Position numbers and translations under genes: made by a program. Under the pieces are notes generated by a model. It ran no database searches, was not told where the DNA came from, and saw only the letters and a list, made by a program, of their open reading frames with translations. From a virus, in the IMG/VR virus record IMGVR_UViG_3300048123_000030, positions 1 through 31,033 of that record: a stretch of DNA of 31,033 nt; one strand, given 5' to 3'. This document shows positions 7,194 to 13,583 of the stretch, in pieces. How positions within the stretch are numbered: the first letter of the stretch is position 1; every line of letters begins with the position of its first letter.

Positions 7194-7201
7194 TAACTTT
7201 A
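7194..7201 (+). promoter_or_regulatory. Possible weak -7 element TAACTTTA
   Basis: TAACTTTA is one base off TAnnTTTG and lies 12 bp before ATG 7206, directly after a terminator that would otherwise stop transcription into the helicase gene. No -33 TTTG is visible. The mRNA would be nearly leaderless. Confidence 0.3.
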
Positions 7202-7205
7202 CCAA

Positions 7206-8114
7206 ATGCTAATAAACTTCGATAAACATTTAAAGAAACTCAATGATATACGTGCAGGAAAAGTAAGCGAGGGTTTACGCTTAGGGATAGATAGATTAGA
7301 TAATCACTTTCGTTTTGTGCATGGTAATCTTAACTTTATTTTAGGACACGCCAATACAGGTAAAACACACTTAGTATTTTATTTGATGTTTCTGTACTCA
7401 CTAAAGCATAACGTCCGATGGCTTGTGTTCAGCAGTGAGAACGAACCCTACGCACTAATTAGAAAGCTAATAGAGTTTGCAGAAGGCAAACCGATTAACC
7501 AAATAGAGAAAGAGGACTTTGAAAAGCAATACGATTGGGTATATAAACATTTTAAGTTTGTAGATACTGAGAAAGCGTACACATATAAAGACCTTTTACA
7601 ACTTGCTACTGCTGTAAAAAAGGCGTGGGATTATCAAGGGTTTTTAATTGATCCTCTTAATAGCTTAAAAAAGGATATCCCTAAGAACTCAAACAGCTAT
7701 GAGTACAGCTACGAAAGTCTTACCGATATACGAATCTTCTGCAAACAGCATAACATTACTACGTGGATATGTGTTCACGCTGTTACAGAAGCATTAAGGA
7801 AAAAACACCCTCAGGGGCATTACTACGCTAATCAACCTATACCACCTATGGCTTCTGATAGCGAGATGGGTGGGATGAGTATGAATAGAGCTGATGACTT
7901 TTTAATCATACATAGATACATATACCACGAAACGGATTGGATATACTCAAACCTATATTCAGCTAAGGTTAAAAACCAAGAGTTAGGGTACAAACCTACA
8001 CCTATGGAAGATCCGATTAAGTTTAGAAGTATATTAAATAATGTAGGGTTTGAAATAGATGGAAAAAATTTAGTAACTTACAATACCAAAGAACAAACAG
8101 ATTTACCATTTTGA
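7206..8114 (+). CDS. DnaB/RecA-like replicative ATPase (helicase)
   Basis: 302 residues. A single RecA-fold ATPase domain of the DnaB-C/SF4 type: Walker A GHANTGKT (47-54), FSSEN (75-79) with the catalytic Glu, Walker B GFLIDP (Asp149), WICVHAV (187-193) and MGGMSMNRADDFLIIHR (221-237), which corresponds to the helicase H3/H4 region. There is no N-terminal DnaB domain and no primase domain. The C-terminus TDLPF copies the SSB-type tip of the neighbouring DUF3127 protein. Its stop overlaps the TTG start of the sigma-factor gene. Inferred role: fork unwinding or loading at phage origins. Confidence 0.8.
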   Translation: MLINFDKHLKKLNDIRAGKVSEGLRLGIDRLDNHFRFVHGNLNFILGHANTGKTHLVFYLMFLYSLKHNVRWLVFSSENEPYALIRKLIEFAEGKPINQIEKEDFEKQYDWVYKHFKFVDTEKAYTYKDLLQLATAVKKAWDYQGFLIDPLNSLKKDIPKNSNSYEYSYESLTDIRIFCKQHNITTWICVHAVTEALRKKHPQGHYYANQPIPPMASDSEMGGMSMNRADDFLIIHRYIYHETDWIYSNLYSAKVKNQELGYKPTPMEDPIKFRSILNNVGFEIDGKNLVTYNTKEQTDLPF

Positions 8115-8608
8115 AAACAACACTTGAGAAGATTGCAGAAAAGCACGATGATTGGCATAGAATCGTGTTATCTTTTGGCTGCAAAGAATCCATAGCAGAA
8201 GATATAGTGCAAGAAGCGTATCTGCGTATCCACACTTACATTACAAAAGGTGTAGATATAACCTATGGCGATGATATAAACCACATGTATGTTTACCGAG
8301 TTTTAAGGGGTTTGTTTATAGATCTGCATAGAAAAGAAAAAAATATAATAAAAACCAATATAGATAACCTTGCCGACTATTTAGACGAGCAGGGCGAATC
8401 AAAAGAGATAGACATTTGTGGTGTTATGAAGCAAATGGATAGTCTGCTCGACAAAACCTTTTGGTATGATCGTACTGTCTTTGAGATAATTAGCGATGGT
8501 ATGCCTATTGCAGAATTAGCACGAAAGACAAACATATCTTATTATTCTCTGTACTTTACATACAAAAGAGTTAAGGATTTAATCAAAAATAATATAGAAT
8601 GGGATTAG
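8111..8608 (+). CDS. Small sigma-70-type RNA polymerase sigma factor
   Basis: 165 residues, starting at TTG 8111 inside the preceding stop; the next in-frame ATG would remove conserved region 2. ESIAEDIVQEAYLRIHTYI (residues ~27-45) is the sigma region 2 core-binding helix pattern (AEDIVQEtfLR). VYRVLRGLFIDLHRKEKN resembles regions 2.3-2.4. A C-terminal helix-turn-helix (FEIISDGMPIAELARKTN) resembles region 4. It is ECF-sized. It sits at the end of the helicase operon in the early region and is the best candidate to recognise the ACAAAAT/TACGTTATATA promoters of the late genes. Specificity is inferred, not shown. Confidence 0.72.
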   Translation: MKTTLEKIAEKHDDWHRIVLSFGCKESIAEDIVQEAYLRIHTYITKGVDITYGDDINHMYVYRVLRGLFIDLHRKEKNIIKTNIDNLADYLDEQGESKEIDICGVMKQMDSLLDKTFWYDRTVFEIISDGMPIAELARKTNISYYSLYFTYKRVKDLIKNNIEWD

Positions 8609-8757
8609 ATGAAAAATTTACGTTTATTCCTTGCGATGAAGAAGAACAGATATTTGAAGCTGAAAATTATACAAAACTTCCTTATCACTATACTGATATT
8701 TGTAGAAATAGAGCTAAATGGAATCGTAAAAAGGGGAAAATAAATAGAAAAAGATAA
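8599..8757 (+). CDS. 52-residue basic small protein
   Basis: Starts inside the sigma gene end and stops three bases before the next small ORF. The N-terminal half is acidic (CDEEEQIFEAENY) and the C-terminal half is basic (CRNRAKWNRKKGKINRKR), with two lone cysteines. No family recognised. Tight packing supports expression. Confidence 0.5.
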   Translation: MGLDEKFTFIPCDEEEQIFEAENYTKLPYHYTDICRNRAKWNRKKGKINRKR

Positions 8758-8760
8758 GAT

Positions 8761-8898
8761 ATGGGATTAGGGGATTTAGTATTTTACTTTACAAAATACA
8801 CAGGAATACGTTATATAGTAAAGAAGATATCCAAACTTAGGGGTAGAGATTGTGGCTGTGATGAGCGCAGAAACAAATGGAATAACATAAAATTTTAG
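8761..8898 (+). CDS. 45-residue protein with DCGCDERR motif
   Basis: MGLGDLVFYFTKYTGIRYIV begins an amphipathic segment and DCGCDERRNKWN follows. Small proteins of the form GLGD-then-DCGCDER occur in many Bacteroidota phages and look like short metal- or thiol-active proteins, but I know of no assigned role. A late-promoter-like sequence lies within the coding region at 8791-8818. Confidence 0.6.
   Translation: MGLGDLVFYFTKYTGIRYIVKKISKLRGRDCGCDERRNKWNNIKF
8791..8818 (+). promoter_or_regulatory. Intragenic copy of late promoter motif
   Basis: ACAAAAT (8791-8797) and TACGTTATATAG (8807-8818) match the two late-promoter boxes, with 9 rather than 10 bases between them. It lies inside the 45-residue ORF, with ATG 8900 about 80 bp downstream. 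It may be a weak promoter or chance. Confidence 0.3.
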
Positions 8899-8899
8899 G

Positions 8900-9109
8900 A
8901 TGCCAAAAGGACAGATGACCAAAGAGCAAAGACAAAGGTGGAAGCCCTATGCTGAGCTTCTTAGTGGTAATATGACAGAGAAGCATTACAAACTGATATG
9001 CGAATTACACGCTGATATCTATGCGCATAAATACCACGAACCATGCACCTGTTCGCCTAAGCGTATTAAGGAATGGATATACCAAATAAACAAGATATAT
9101 GCCTTATAA
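8900..9109 (+). CDS. Small protein preceding nuclease gene
   Basis: 69 residues, basic, largely helical (MTKEQRQRWKPYAELLSGN, then HYKLICELHADIYAHKYHE) with a CTCSPKRIKEWI segment near the end. Overlaps the nuclease gene by 11 bp. The Cys-Thr-Cys and the upstream His residues could bind a metal. No family recognised. Confidence 0.6.
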   Translation: MPKGQMTKEQRQRWKPYAELLSGNMTEKHYKLICELHADIYAHKYHEPCTCSPKRIKEWIYQINKIYAL

Positions 9110-9737
9110 GTATAAGCAAACATTAAACGATGAGCTATACCGAAAGCTAAACAAAGACAAGAGTGTCAATCATTTTTTTCAGACTAAGTATGTAGGTAAG
9201 TGCATGAAGCTCATAAGCGACTTTCACAAATACCACGAAAGCAAAACGCATAAGGATTGGGAACACTCGTATAGATGCTCAGTAGGTTACAAGCAGCTAT
9301 CCTATGTAAGCCAAAGGATACATCTAAAGAATCAATGGGTATCATTAGAGGAAGTAAAGCAATATGTTTTCTATCGTGTTATAGGGCAGACTTGGAACGG
9401 ATACCAACAAGAGCTTAGCATAATAGACGAACTCAAAGCAGAGTTTACAAACATTGATATAGTTAAAACAGACTTTGACAAAGATCACACTTATTGCATA
9501 GATGCTGAGATAATAAAAGATGACTACATTGTCTTAGGGATACAGATAAAACCCATCTCATACAAGATGATGAATACAGCTTATCAAAACAGAGCAAAGG
9601 CAAACCACAAAGAAAAGAACGATAACTACGCACGTATGTTCGCCCCCTACGTTTATGTTTACTACGATGATAATGGTATAGTAGATAAGCAGGAAACGAT
9701 TAACAAGATTAATACAATAATGCATTTAAACATATAG
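9099..9737 (+). CDS. PD-(D/E)XK nuclease-like protein, possibly MjaI-type restriction endonuclease family
   Basis: 212 residues. Residues ~93-155 show a restriction-endonuclease-like core: WNGYQQELSIIDELK with Glu105, then TYCIDAEI with Asp135, then GIQIKP (Gln149, Lys151), giving E, D and (Q)xK in the expected order. The N-terminal ~80 residues are basic and helical. It resembles phage proteins labelled MjaI-like endonucleases, though that label is from memory of the pattern. It could degrade host DNA, help replication or act in exclusion. The neighbouring methyltransferase is 2 kb away, so a dedicated pair is not evident. Confidence 0.55.
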   Translation: MPYKYKQTLNDELYRKLNKDKSVNHFFQTKYVGKCMKLISDFHKYHESKTHKDWEHSYRCSVGYKQLSYVSQRIHLKNQWVSLEEVKQYVFYRVIGQTWNGYQQELSIIDELKAEFTNIDIVKTDFDKDHTYCIDAEIIKDDYIVLGIQIKPISYKMMNTAYQNRAKANHKEKNDNYARMFAPYVYVYYDDNGIVDKQETINKINTIMHLNI

Positions 9738-9739
9738 TT

Positions 9740-9880
9740 ATGCCATTACCAACACCAAAACCAAGAGAGGACAGAAAGGACTTTATGTCTCGTTGTATGG
9801 GGAATCCTACAATGATTAAAGAGTATCCTAACACAGATCAAAGACTTGCTGTGTGTGCTGTTCAGTATAGAAAAAAATAG
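9740..9880 (+). CDS. 46-residue protein with SRCM...VC motif
   Basis: The sequence DFMSRCMGNPTMIKEYPNTD followed by QRLAVCAVQYRKK matches a short motif found in many phages, either alone or fused to head proteins, with two conserved cysteines. Function unknown. It begins two bases after the nuclease stop and ends just before a promoter. Confidence 0.6.
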   Translation: MPLPTPKPREDRKDFMSRCMGNPTMIKEYPNTDQRLAVCAVQYRKK

Positions 9881-9883
9881 AAA

Positions 9884-9914
9884 TTTGTTTATTAACATTT
9901 TTTTATTATATTTG
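9884..9914 (+). promoter_or_regulatory. Bacteroidota housekeeping-type promoter TTTG-N19-TATATTTG
   Basis: TTTG at 9884-9887 and TATATTTG at 9907-9914 (exact TAnnTTTG), 19 bp apart, are a full match to the Bacteroidota -33/-7 promoter. The predicted start is near 9919-9921, giving a ~15-nt leader before ATG 9935. It is the clearest host-type promoter in the window. Confidence 0.78.
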
Positions 9915-9915
9915 T

Positions 9916-9931
9916 ATAACATTAAAACGAT
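9916..9931 (+). promoter_or_regulatory. Leader element complementary to the candidate small RNA
   Basis: ATAACATTAAAACGAT is the exact reverse complement of 6119-6134 and ends three bases before the ATG. Pairing of the two RNAs would cover most of the leader. It could equally be a protein-binding operator occurring in opposite orientation at the two loci. Confidence 0.45.
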
Positions 9932-9934
9932 TAT

Positions 9935-10069
9935 ATGAGAAAATTTATCAATTACTTAAATAGCATTGAGGGTACTATGTACGCTGTTGCTATCACAGTT
10001 GCCTTTTGGGTAGCCATCTTAGATATATTACTAATCACTTATGTTCTATTGTCATGGTTTTCAAAATAA
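9935..10069 (+). CDS. 44-residue single-TM protein
   Basis: A basic N-terminus (MRKFINYLNS) is followed by one long hydrophobic segment (about residues 15-42; MYAVAITVAFWVAILDILLI). First gene of an operon driven by a complete host-type promoter, and the proposed target of the small RNA. An early phage membrane protein of this kind might act in exclusion or host takeover, but nothing in the sequence shows this. Confidence 0.6.
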   Translation: MRKFINYLNSIEGTMYAVAITVAFWVAILDILLITYVLLSWFSK

Positions 10070-10194
10070 CACCCACAGGATTATATATCGTCAACAAAGG
10101 CAAAACGATAGAAGTAATGACTCAAACAGAGTTTAACTTATACTACACGCAAAATGTGTGGTGGTCTAAAGCCAAAAAGTTTTTAGGGCTATGA
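10054..10194 (+). CDS. 46-residue small protein
   Basis: Start chosen at ATG 10054, which overlaps the previous gene by 16 bp; an in-frame ATG at 10006 would overlap far more. The sequence (MVFKITPTGLYIVNKGKTIE, then VWWSKAKKFLGL) suggests a small beta domain with a basic aromatic end. The stop overlaps the next ATG (ATGA). Function unknown. Confidence 0.5.
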   Translation: MVFKITPTGLYIVNKGKTIEVMTQTEFNLYYTQNVWWSKAKKFLGL

Positions 10195-10271
10195 ATATAG
10201 ACTTTGCACAGATAGGACTTGTAGGAATGATTATATGCTTAATATGGATTTTGGTCAGTTGCAATATATGA
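10191..10271 (+). CDS. 26-residue membrane micro-protein
   Basis: MNIDFAQ followed by a hydrophobic segment IGLVGMIICLIWILVSC and a stop. ATGA overlap with the previous gene argues for translation. The next gene starts within it. Very short, so confidence is limited. Confidence 0.35.
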   Translation: MNIDFAQIGLVGMIICLIWILVSCNI

Positions 10272-10516
10272 TAGACTCTGCTGAGATTTTAGAAGCGATC
10301 AGCAAGTGGCAAAAGAAGTCAGACAATGAGGAACTGCAAAAGGTATCAGAAGCAACCTTACGACTCGTGTTCTATATTAATCAATTAGAGTTAGAACGAT
10401 ACAGCTTTAAGCGTATCTTACGAGAGGAACGGCAATCAGTTATTAGAGCTGTGGAACGTGCAAGACGAGTAGAGAAAGAGTTAGAGAATTTAAAAGAGAA
10501 TAAATATGGATTATAG
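10235..10516 (+). CDS. Helical coiled-coil early protein
   Basis: 93 residues from ATG 10235, or 90 from ATG 10244; the sequence does not decide between them. Nearly all helical and highly charged toward the end (ERYSFKRILREERQSVIRAV, then ERARRVEKELENLKENKYGL), so a coiled coil or DNA/RNA-binding helix is likely. Overlaps the next small zinc-ribbon ORF. No family recognised. Confidence 0.58.
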   Translation: MLNMDFGQLQYMIDSAEILEAISKWQKKSDNEELQKVSEATLRLVFYINQLELERYSFKRILREERQSVIRAVERARRVEKELENLKENKYGL

Positions 10517-10628
10517 TAAATGGCTCTATTATAACGAAGAGTCAAACCAATGCTCAATGTGTGGTACACCCATAGAAGAGAGCGAATTGTATTGTAGTGG
10601 AACTTGTTTTGAAGCAGACCTAAGATGA
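10506..10628 (+). CDS. 40-residue zinc-ribbon protein
   Basis: Contains CSMCGTPI and YCSGTCFEADL, i.e. CxxC near residue 16 and CxxxC near residue 30, a compact treble-clef or zinc-ribbon pattern. It overlaps the exonuclease start (ATGA). Such micro zinc proteins are frequent in phage early regions. Target unknown. Confidence 0.58.
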   Translation: MDYSKWLYYNEESNQCSMCGTPIEESELYCSGTCFEADLR

Positions 10629-11398
10629 GCGAGATCACACTACTAAATGGGGAACGATTTAAGAAAGACACCCTCATAGATTTATTAAGAGAAGATGAGT
10701 TTTACTATGGGTATATGGCTAAGGCAGCATTAAGCTCATCATCAATTAAGATGTTATCAACAAGCCCAAAGAGGTATAAGTTTGTTACAGACTATGGTAA
10801 TGCAGAAAGTCAAGCCCTGCGTGATGGGTGGCTGTTTCATACAGCTATCTTAGAACCTGATGTATTTAACGATCAGATATTTGTAGATGTGCAAAGCAAA
10901 AACACAAAGAAGTATAAGGAAGCATTAGCAGAGCATGGTAAAGTATTCACTCAAAAGGAAAAACGAGATGCTGAAAGGTTAGCTGATGCGTTCCTAAGAA
11001 ACGAACAGGCATTAAGACTATTAGACAATAGCGAGTTTGAAGTACCTGCCTGTGGTATGATAGGTGGTTATCCCTTTAGAGCAAAAGCAGATGTATTAGG
11101 TAAAAACAAAATCGTTGATCTAAAGACCACAACTGACGTAAAGGGCTTTCCTTACTCAGCACGTAAGTATGGATATGATATACAAGTCTATATTTATTGT
11201 GAATTATTTAACATACCTTACACAGAGTTTAAGTTTGGTGTAATGGATAAGGGTACTCTTGATGTAGCTATATACGATGTAGGGGAAGTTTTTTACAATG
11301 AGGGTAAAAGAAAAACACACGAAGCCATAGAGCTTTTTGAAACCTTTTTTATACATGGCGCAGACTTATATAATTATACTTATACAGGAACATTATGA
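10625..11398 (+). CDS. PD-(D/E)XK exonuclease, RecE/ExoVIII-like (DUF3799-type)
   Basis: 257 residues. It follows the phage exodeoxyribonuclease VIII-like pattern: LSSSSIKMLSTSPKRYKF at 36-53, GWLFHTAILEP with His72, FRAKADVL with Asp156, IVDLKTT with Asp165 and Lys167, and YDIQVYIY with Gln187. This is a complete motif set for RecB-family 5'-3' exonucleases that make 3' single-strand tails for annealing. No RecT-type annealing protein was found beside it, although the OB-fold or DUF3127 proteins could serve. Overlaps the next gene by ATGA. Confidence 0.82.
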   Translation: MSEITLLNGERFKKDTLIDLLREDEFYYGYMAKAALSSSSIKMLSTSPKRYKFVTDYGNAESQALRDGWLFHTAILEPDVFNDQIFVDVQSKNTKKYKEALAEHGKVFTQKEKRDAERLADAFLRNEQALRLLDNSEFEVPACGMIGGYPFRAKADVLGKNKIVDLKTTTDVKGFPYSARKYGYDIQVYIYCELFNIPYTEFKFGVMDKGTLDVAIYDVGEVFYNEGKRKTHEAIELFETFFIHGADLYNYTYTGTL

Positions 11399-11814
11399 TT
11401 GTAACAGATACAGAAGTATTAAGCATAGCAACTAAAATACAAAAGATAACAGGACAGAATGTTTTAAATAAAAGTAGATTAAGAAAGACAGTTGAATCAA
11501 GAGCTTTGTTAAATAAAATACTTTATGACTTTAAAAATATGACCTTAGCAGAGATACGTAATTTTTATAGAGATAGGGGTAAGCCTATGAATCATGCCAC
11601 GGTTTTACATTCATTAAGAAACTTTGATATGTACAGGAAATTCAATCCAAAACTAAATGAGTATTTTAATGATATGGTAAGAGATTACGAACCAACAAGC
11701 AAACACACAAAAATAAACTTTATTGAAAATAAGATAAAATACTTATCTGATAGAAACTTAAATAGAGTACATAGGTTAGTAAATAGGTTATTTACACAAG
11801 AGCTTATAGAATGA
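11395..11814 (+). CDS. DnaA domain-IV-like DNA-binding protein
   Basis: 139 residues. Residues ~25-80 resemble the helix-turn-helix of DnaA domain IV: SRLRKTVESRALLNKILYDF, then MTLAEIRNFYRDRG, then MNHATVLHSLRNF, which parallels the DnaA signature DHTTVLHA. There is no AAA+ ATPase domain. The C-terminal ~50 residues are basic and helical. Likely binds a phage origin or acts as a repressor-like protein. The 80-bp A/T tract at 5401 is a possible partner site. Confidence 0.65.
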   Translation: MIVTDTEVLSIATKIQKITGQNVLNKSRLRKTVESRALLNKILYDFKNMTLAEIRNFYRDRGKPMNHATVLHSLRNFDMYRKFNPKLNEYFNDMVRDYEPTSKHTKINFIENKIKYLSDRNLNRVHRLVNRLFTQELIE

Positions 11815-12413
11815 TAACAAACGAGGACTGCATGGATTTAATGGCAAGGTATGAGGATAACTACTTCGACCTTGCTATCATTGACCCACCCTATGGGATT
11901 GATATTGCTGAGTGGGATAATGAGATTCCAAAGGATATTTTTTTTACCGAATTATTTAGGGTGTCTAAAAATCAAATAATTTGGGGCGGAAACTATTTTA
12001 TTCTTCCTCATTCTGAAAGTTGGATTTGTTGGCATAAACTTAAAGGCTTAAATAAAGGTATAGGAACTATGAGTGAGTTTGAATTAGCGTGGACTTCGCA
12101 CAAAGATAAAGCGAGATATTTTGGTTTTACATATTTAGGAAATACAAAGGGGTTGAATAAGCCAAAGCCTGACTATAAGATGCCTAAAAGAATACATCCT
12201 ACTCAAAAGCCTACAGAGTTGTACGAATGGCTACTTATTAATTACGCTAAAGAAAATGATAAGATACTCGATACTCATTTAGGTAGTGGCTCAATAGCAA
12301 TAGCGTGTCATAATTTAGGATATCAGCTTACAGGGTGCGAAATCGACAAAGACTACTACGAAGCTGCCATGAAGCGAATAGAACAACATAAACAACAACA
12401 AAGACTTTTCTAA
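11811..12413 (+). CDS. DNA adenine-N6 methyltransferase, beta-class
   Basis: 200 residues. DPPYGI (25-30, motif IV) comes before LDTHLGSGSIAIAC (153-166, motif I FxGxG-like), the beta-class order. IHPTQKP (128-134) and CEIDKDYYEAA (176-186) are the other N6/N4 methyltransferase landmarks. There is a short target recognition region between them. It probably protects phage DNA from host restriction. The 185-residue nuclease candidate at 12732 is close but separated by three small ORFs. Confidence 0.9.
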   Translation: MITNEDCMDLMARYEDNYFDLAIIDPPYGIDIAEWDNEIPKDIFFTELFRVSKNQIIWGGNYFILPHSESWICWHKLKGLNKGIGTMSEFELAWTSHKDKARYFGFTYLGNTKGLNKPKPDYKMPKRIHPTQKPTELYEWLLINYAKENDKILDTHLGSGSIAIACHNLGYQLTGCEIDKDYYEAAMKRIEQHKQQQRLF

Positions 12414-12547
12414 TGATACACATGATACGATATTATCAGCATTGGAAGTCAACCACAGACAATGAAAAGATAATAAAGTACTGTGATAAAATGATAGAAC
12501 ACTTTAGTAGTGAAGATAGACCTGACCTTAGATACAAACGACTATGA
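12413..12547 (+). CDS. 44-residue small protein
   Basis: Starts in the methyltransferase stop (TAATG) and stops inside the next start. Sequence MIHMIRYYQHWKSTTDNEKI followed by a charged helix and RPDLRYKRL. Basic. No recognised family. Confidence 0.45.
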   Translation: MIHMIRYYQHWKSTTDNEKIIKYCDKMIEHFSSEDRPDLRYKRL

Positions 12548-12648
12548 TACTATATATGGACTTTAGTGGGTTCTTAACAACAGCAGTACTATGTGCTTTC
12601 TGTTGGTTTATAGGATACCTAAAAGGATATGAAGATGGAAAAAAATAA
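12544..12648 (+). CDS. 34-residue single-TM micro-protein
   Basis: MILYMDFSGFLTTAVLCAFC and WFIGYL form a hydrophobic segment, followed by the charged tail KGYEDGKK. ATGA overlap upstream and a 14-bp overlap downstream support a translated frame. Confidence 0.45.
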   Translation: MILYMDFSGFLTTAVLCAFCWFIGYLKGYEDGKK

Positions 12649-12766
12649 CTTTATATGCCTTGACGATGAATTTACATACACACGCTGCGTGTTTCAATGT
12701 AGCGACTGCGCACTATACGAAAAACAATTAGATGAAAATAAAAATAACCAAAGAGATAATATATAA
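12635..12766 (+). CDS. 43-residue Cys-rich small protein
   Basis: Four cysteines (ICLDDE, TRCVFQCSDCALYE) could bind zinc. It overlaps the following nuclease candidate by 35 bp, more than other neighbours do. Function unknown. Confidence 0.42.
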   Translation: MEKNNFICLDDEFTYTRCVFQCSDCALYEKQLDENKNNQRDNI

Positions 12767-13289
12767 AGCCATAGATCGCAGCGAAGCGAGTATAGGGTAT
12801 CAATACGACAGATTTAAGCTATCTTTAAATATGCGTAAGTCTATGATAGTAATAGGCACGATAGGGGAACTTATCTTTGAGCAATACCTTAAAGGCAAAG
12901 AGGTAGAGTATGAGTATGAAGATGAAATGCACAAATCTCTTGACTACATTTCTAAATACGAGAAAGATTTTGAACTCAATAACGATATAATAGAAATTAA
13001 AACAAGTGGATACGATCAAGCAGGATACGAACACTTAAACTTACTATACAGCCAAGACCAATATAACTCAGGCATTAGAAAGGGATTTGATAAGTGTGTT
13101 CTTATATTTGTTAACGGATACGACAGGAACGAACGAATGTTAAGAATAGAGAACTGCAATAGTGCCACCATAGCAGGATACATACCTTTTAAAGATATAA
13201 GCAAATATCCATCTCAAAGAAAGTATTATGGCGATGACTACAAAGTACCCATTAGAGAATTGTATAACATAGAAACATTAATAAAGTGA
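12732..13289 (+). CDS. Putative PD-(D/E)XK-fold nuclease
   Basis: 185 residues. GTIGELIFEQYLKG (42-55) supplies a helix with Glu, and DFELNNDIIEIKTSG (78-92) gives the D...ExK strand pair (Asp78, Glu88, Lys90) typical of restriction-endonuclease-like folds. KCVLIFVNGYD follows as a core strand. The long C-terminal part is unassigned. It may cut DNA in recombination or host DNA breakdown, or pair with the nearby methyltransferase. Start ATG 12732 lies within the previous small ORF. Confidence 0.5.
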   Translation: MKIKITKEIIYKAIDRSEASIGYQYDRFKLSLNMRKSMIVIGTIGELIFEQYLKGKEVEYEYEDEMHKSLDYISKYEKDFELNNDIIEIKTSGYDQAGYEHLNLLYSQDQYNSGIRKGFDKCVLIFVNGYDRNERMLRIENCNSATIAGYIPFKDISKYPSQRKYYGDDYKVPIRELYNIETLIK

Positions 13290-13426
13290 AAATAAGGACA
13301 GGTAGTATATATCAACACTTAGCTTTTGGTATTACCATAACAAACTATCATGGCGAATACAGAGCATTGGTAATAGACTTTGCCTTTTGGTATATAGAAC
13401 TTATATTTAGAGATTATGAAGAGTAA
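13286..13426 (+). CDS. 46-residue protein, GTG start
   Basis: GTG overlaps the nuclease stop (GTGA). Sequence KIRTGSIYQHLAFGITITNY, then VIDFAFWYIELIFRDYEE. Aromatic and strand-rich. No recognised family. The GTG start is chosen because no ATG exists in the frame near the junction. Confidence 0.42.
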   Translation: MKIRTGSIYQHLAFGITITNYHGEYRALVIDFAFWYIELIFRDYEE

Positions 13427-13547
13427 AAAATGGACTCAAGCACAAAAGATTGAGCAGATAGAAAGAGCTACAACAAAACTCTATCTAATGGTTAATCAAT
13501 TAGCTAAAGAGGTGCAGGAATTAAAGGGTACACAAAATCCTGAATAA
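13416..13547 (+). CDS. 43-residue helical protein before terminase
   Basis: MKSKKWTQAQKIEQIERATT continues into a helical, coiled-coil-like segment (LYLMVNQLAKEVQELKGTQ). It is the last gene before the late promoter at 13532, whose first box overlaps its 3' end. Function unknown. Confidence 0.48.
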   Translation: MKSKKWTQAQKIEQIERATTKLYLMVNQLAKEVQELKGTQNPE

Positions 13548-13559
13548 TTACGTTATATA
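13532..13559 (+). promoter_or_regulatory. Late promoter candidate 1 (terminase operon)
   Basis: ACAAAAT (13532-13538), ten bases, TACGTTATATA (13549-13559). ATG 13584 follows 35 bp after the start of the second box, so the mRNA would carry a ~20-nt leader. Both boxes match the copy at 26158-26185 exactly. Confidence 0.6.
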
Positions 13560-13583
13560 ATTGAATAATCAACTTTTTTCAAG

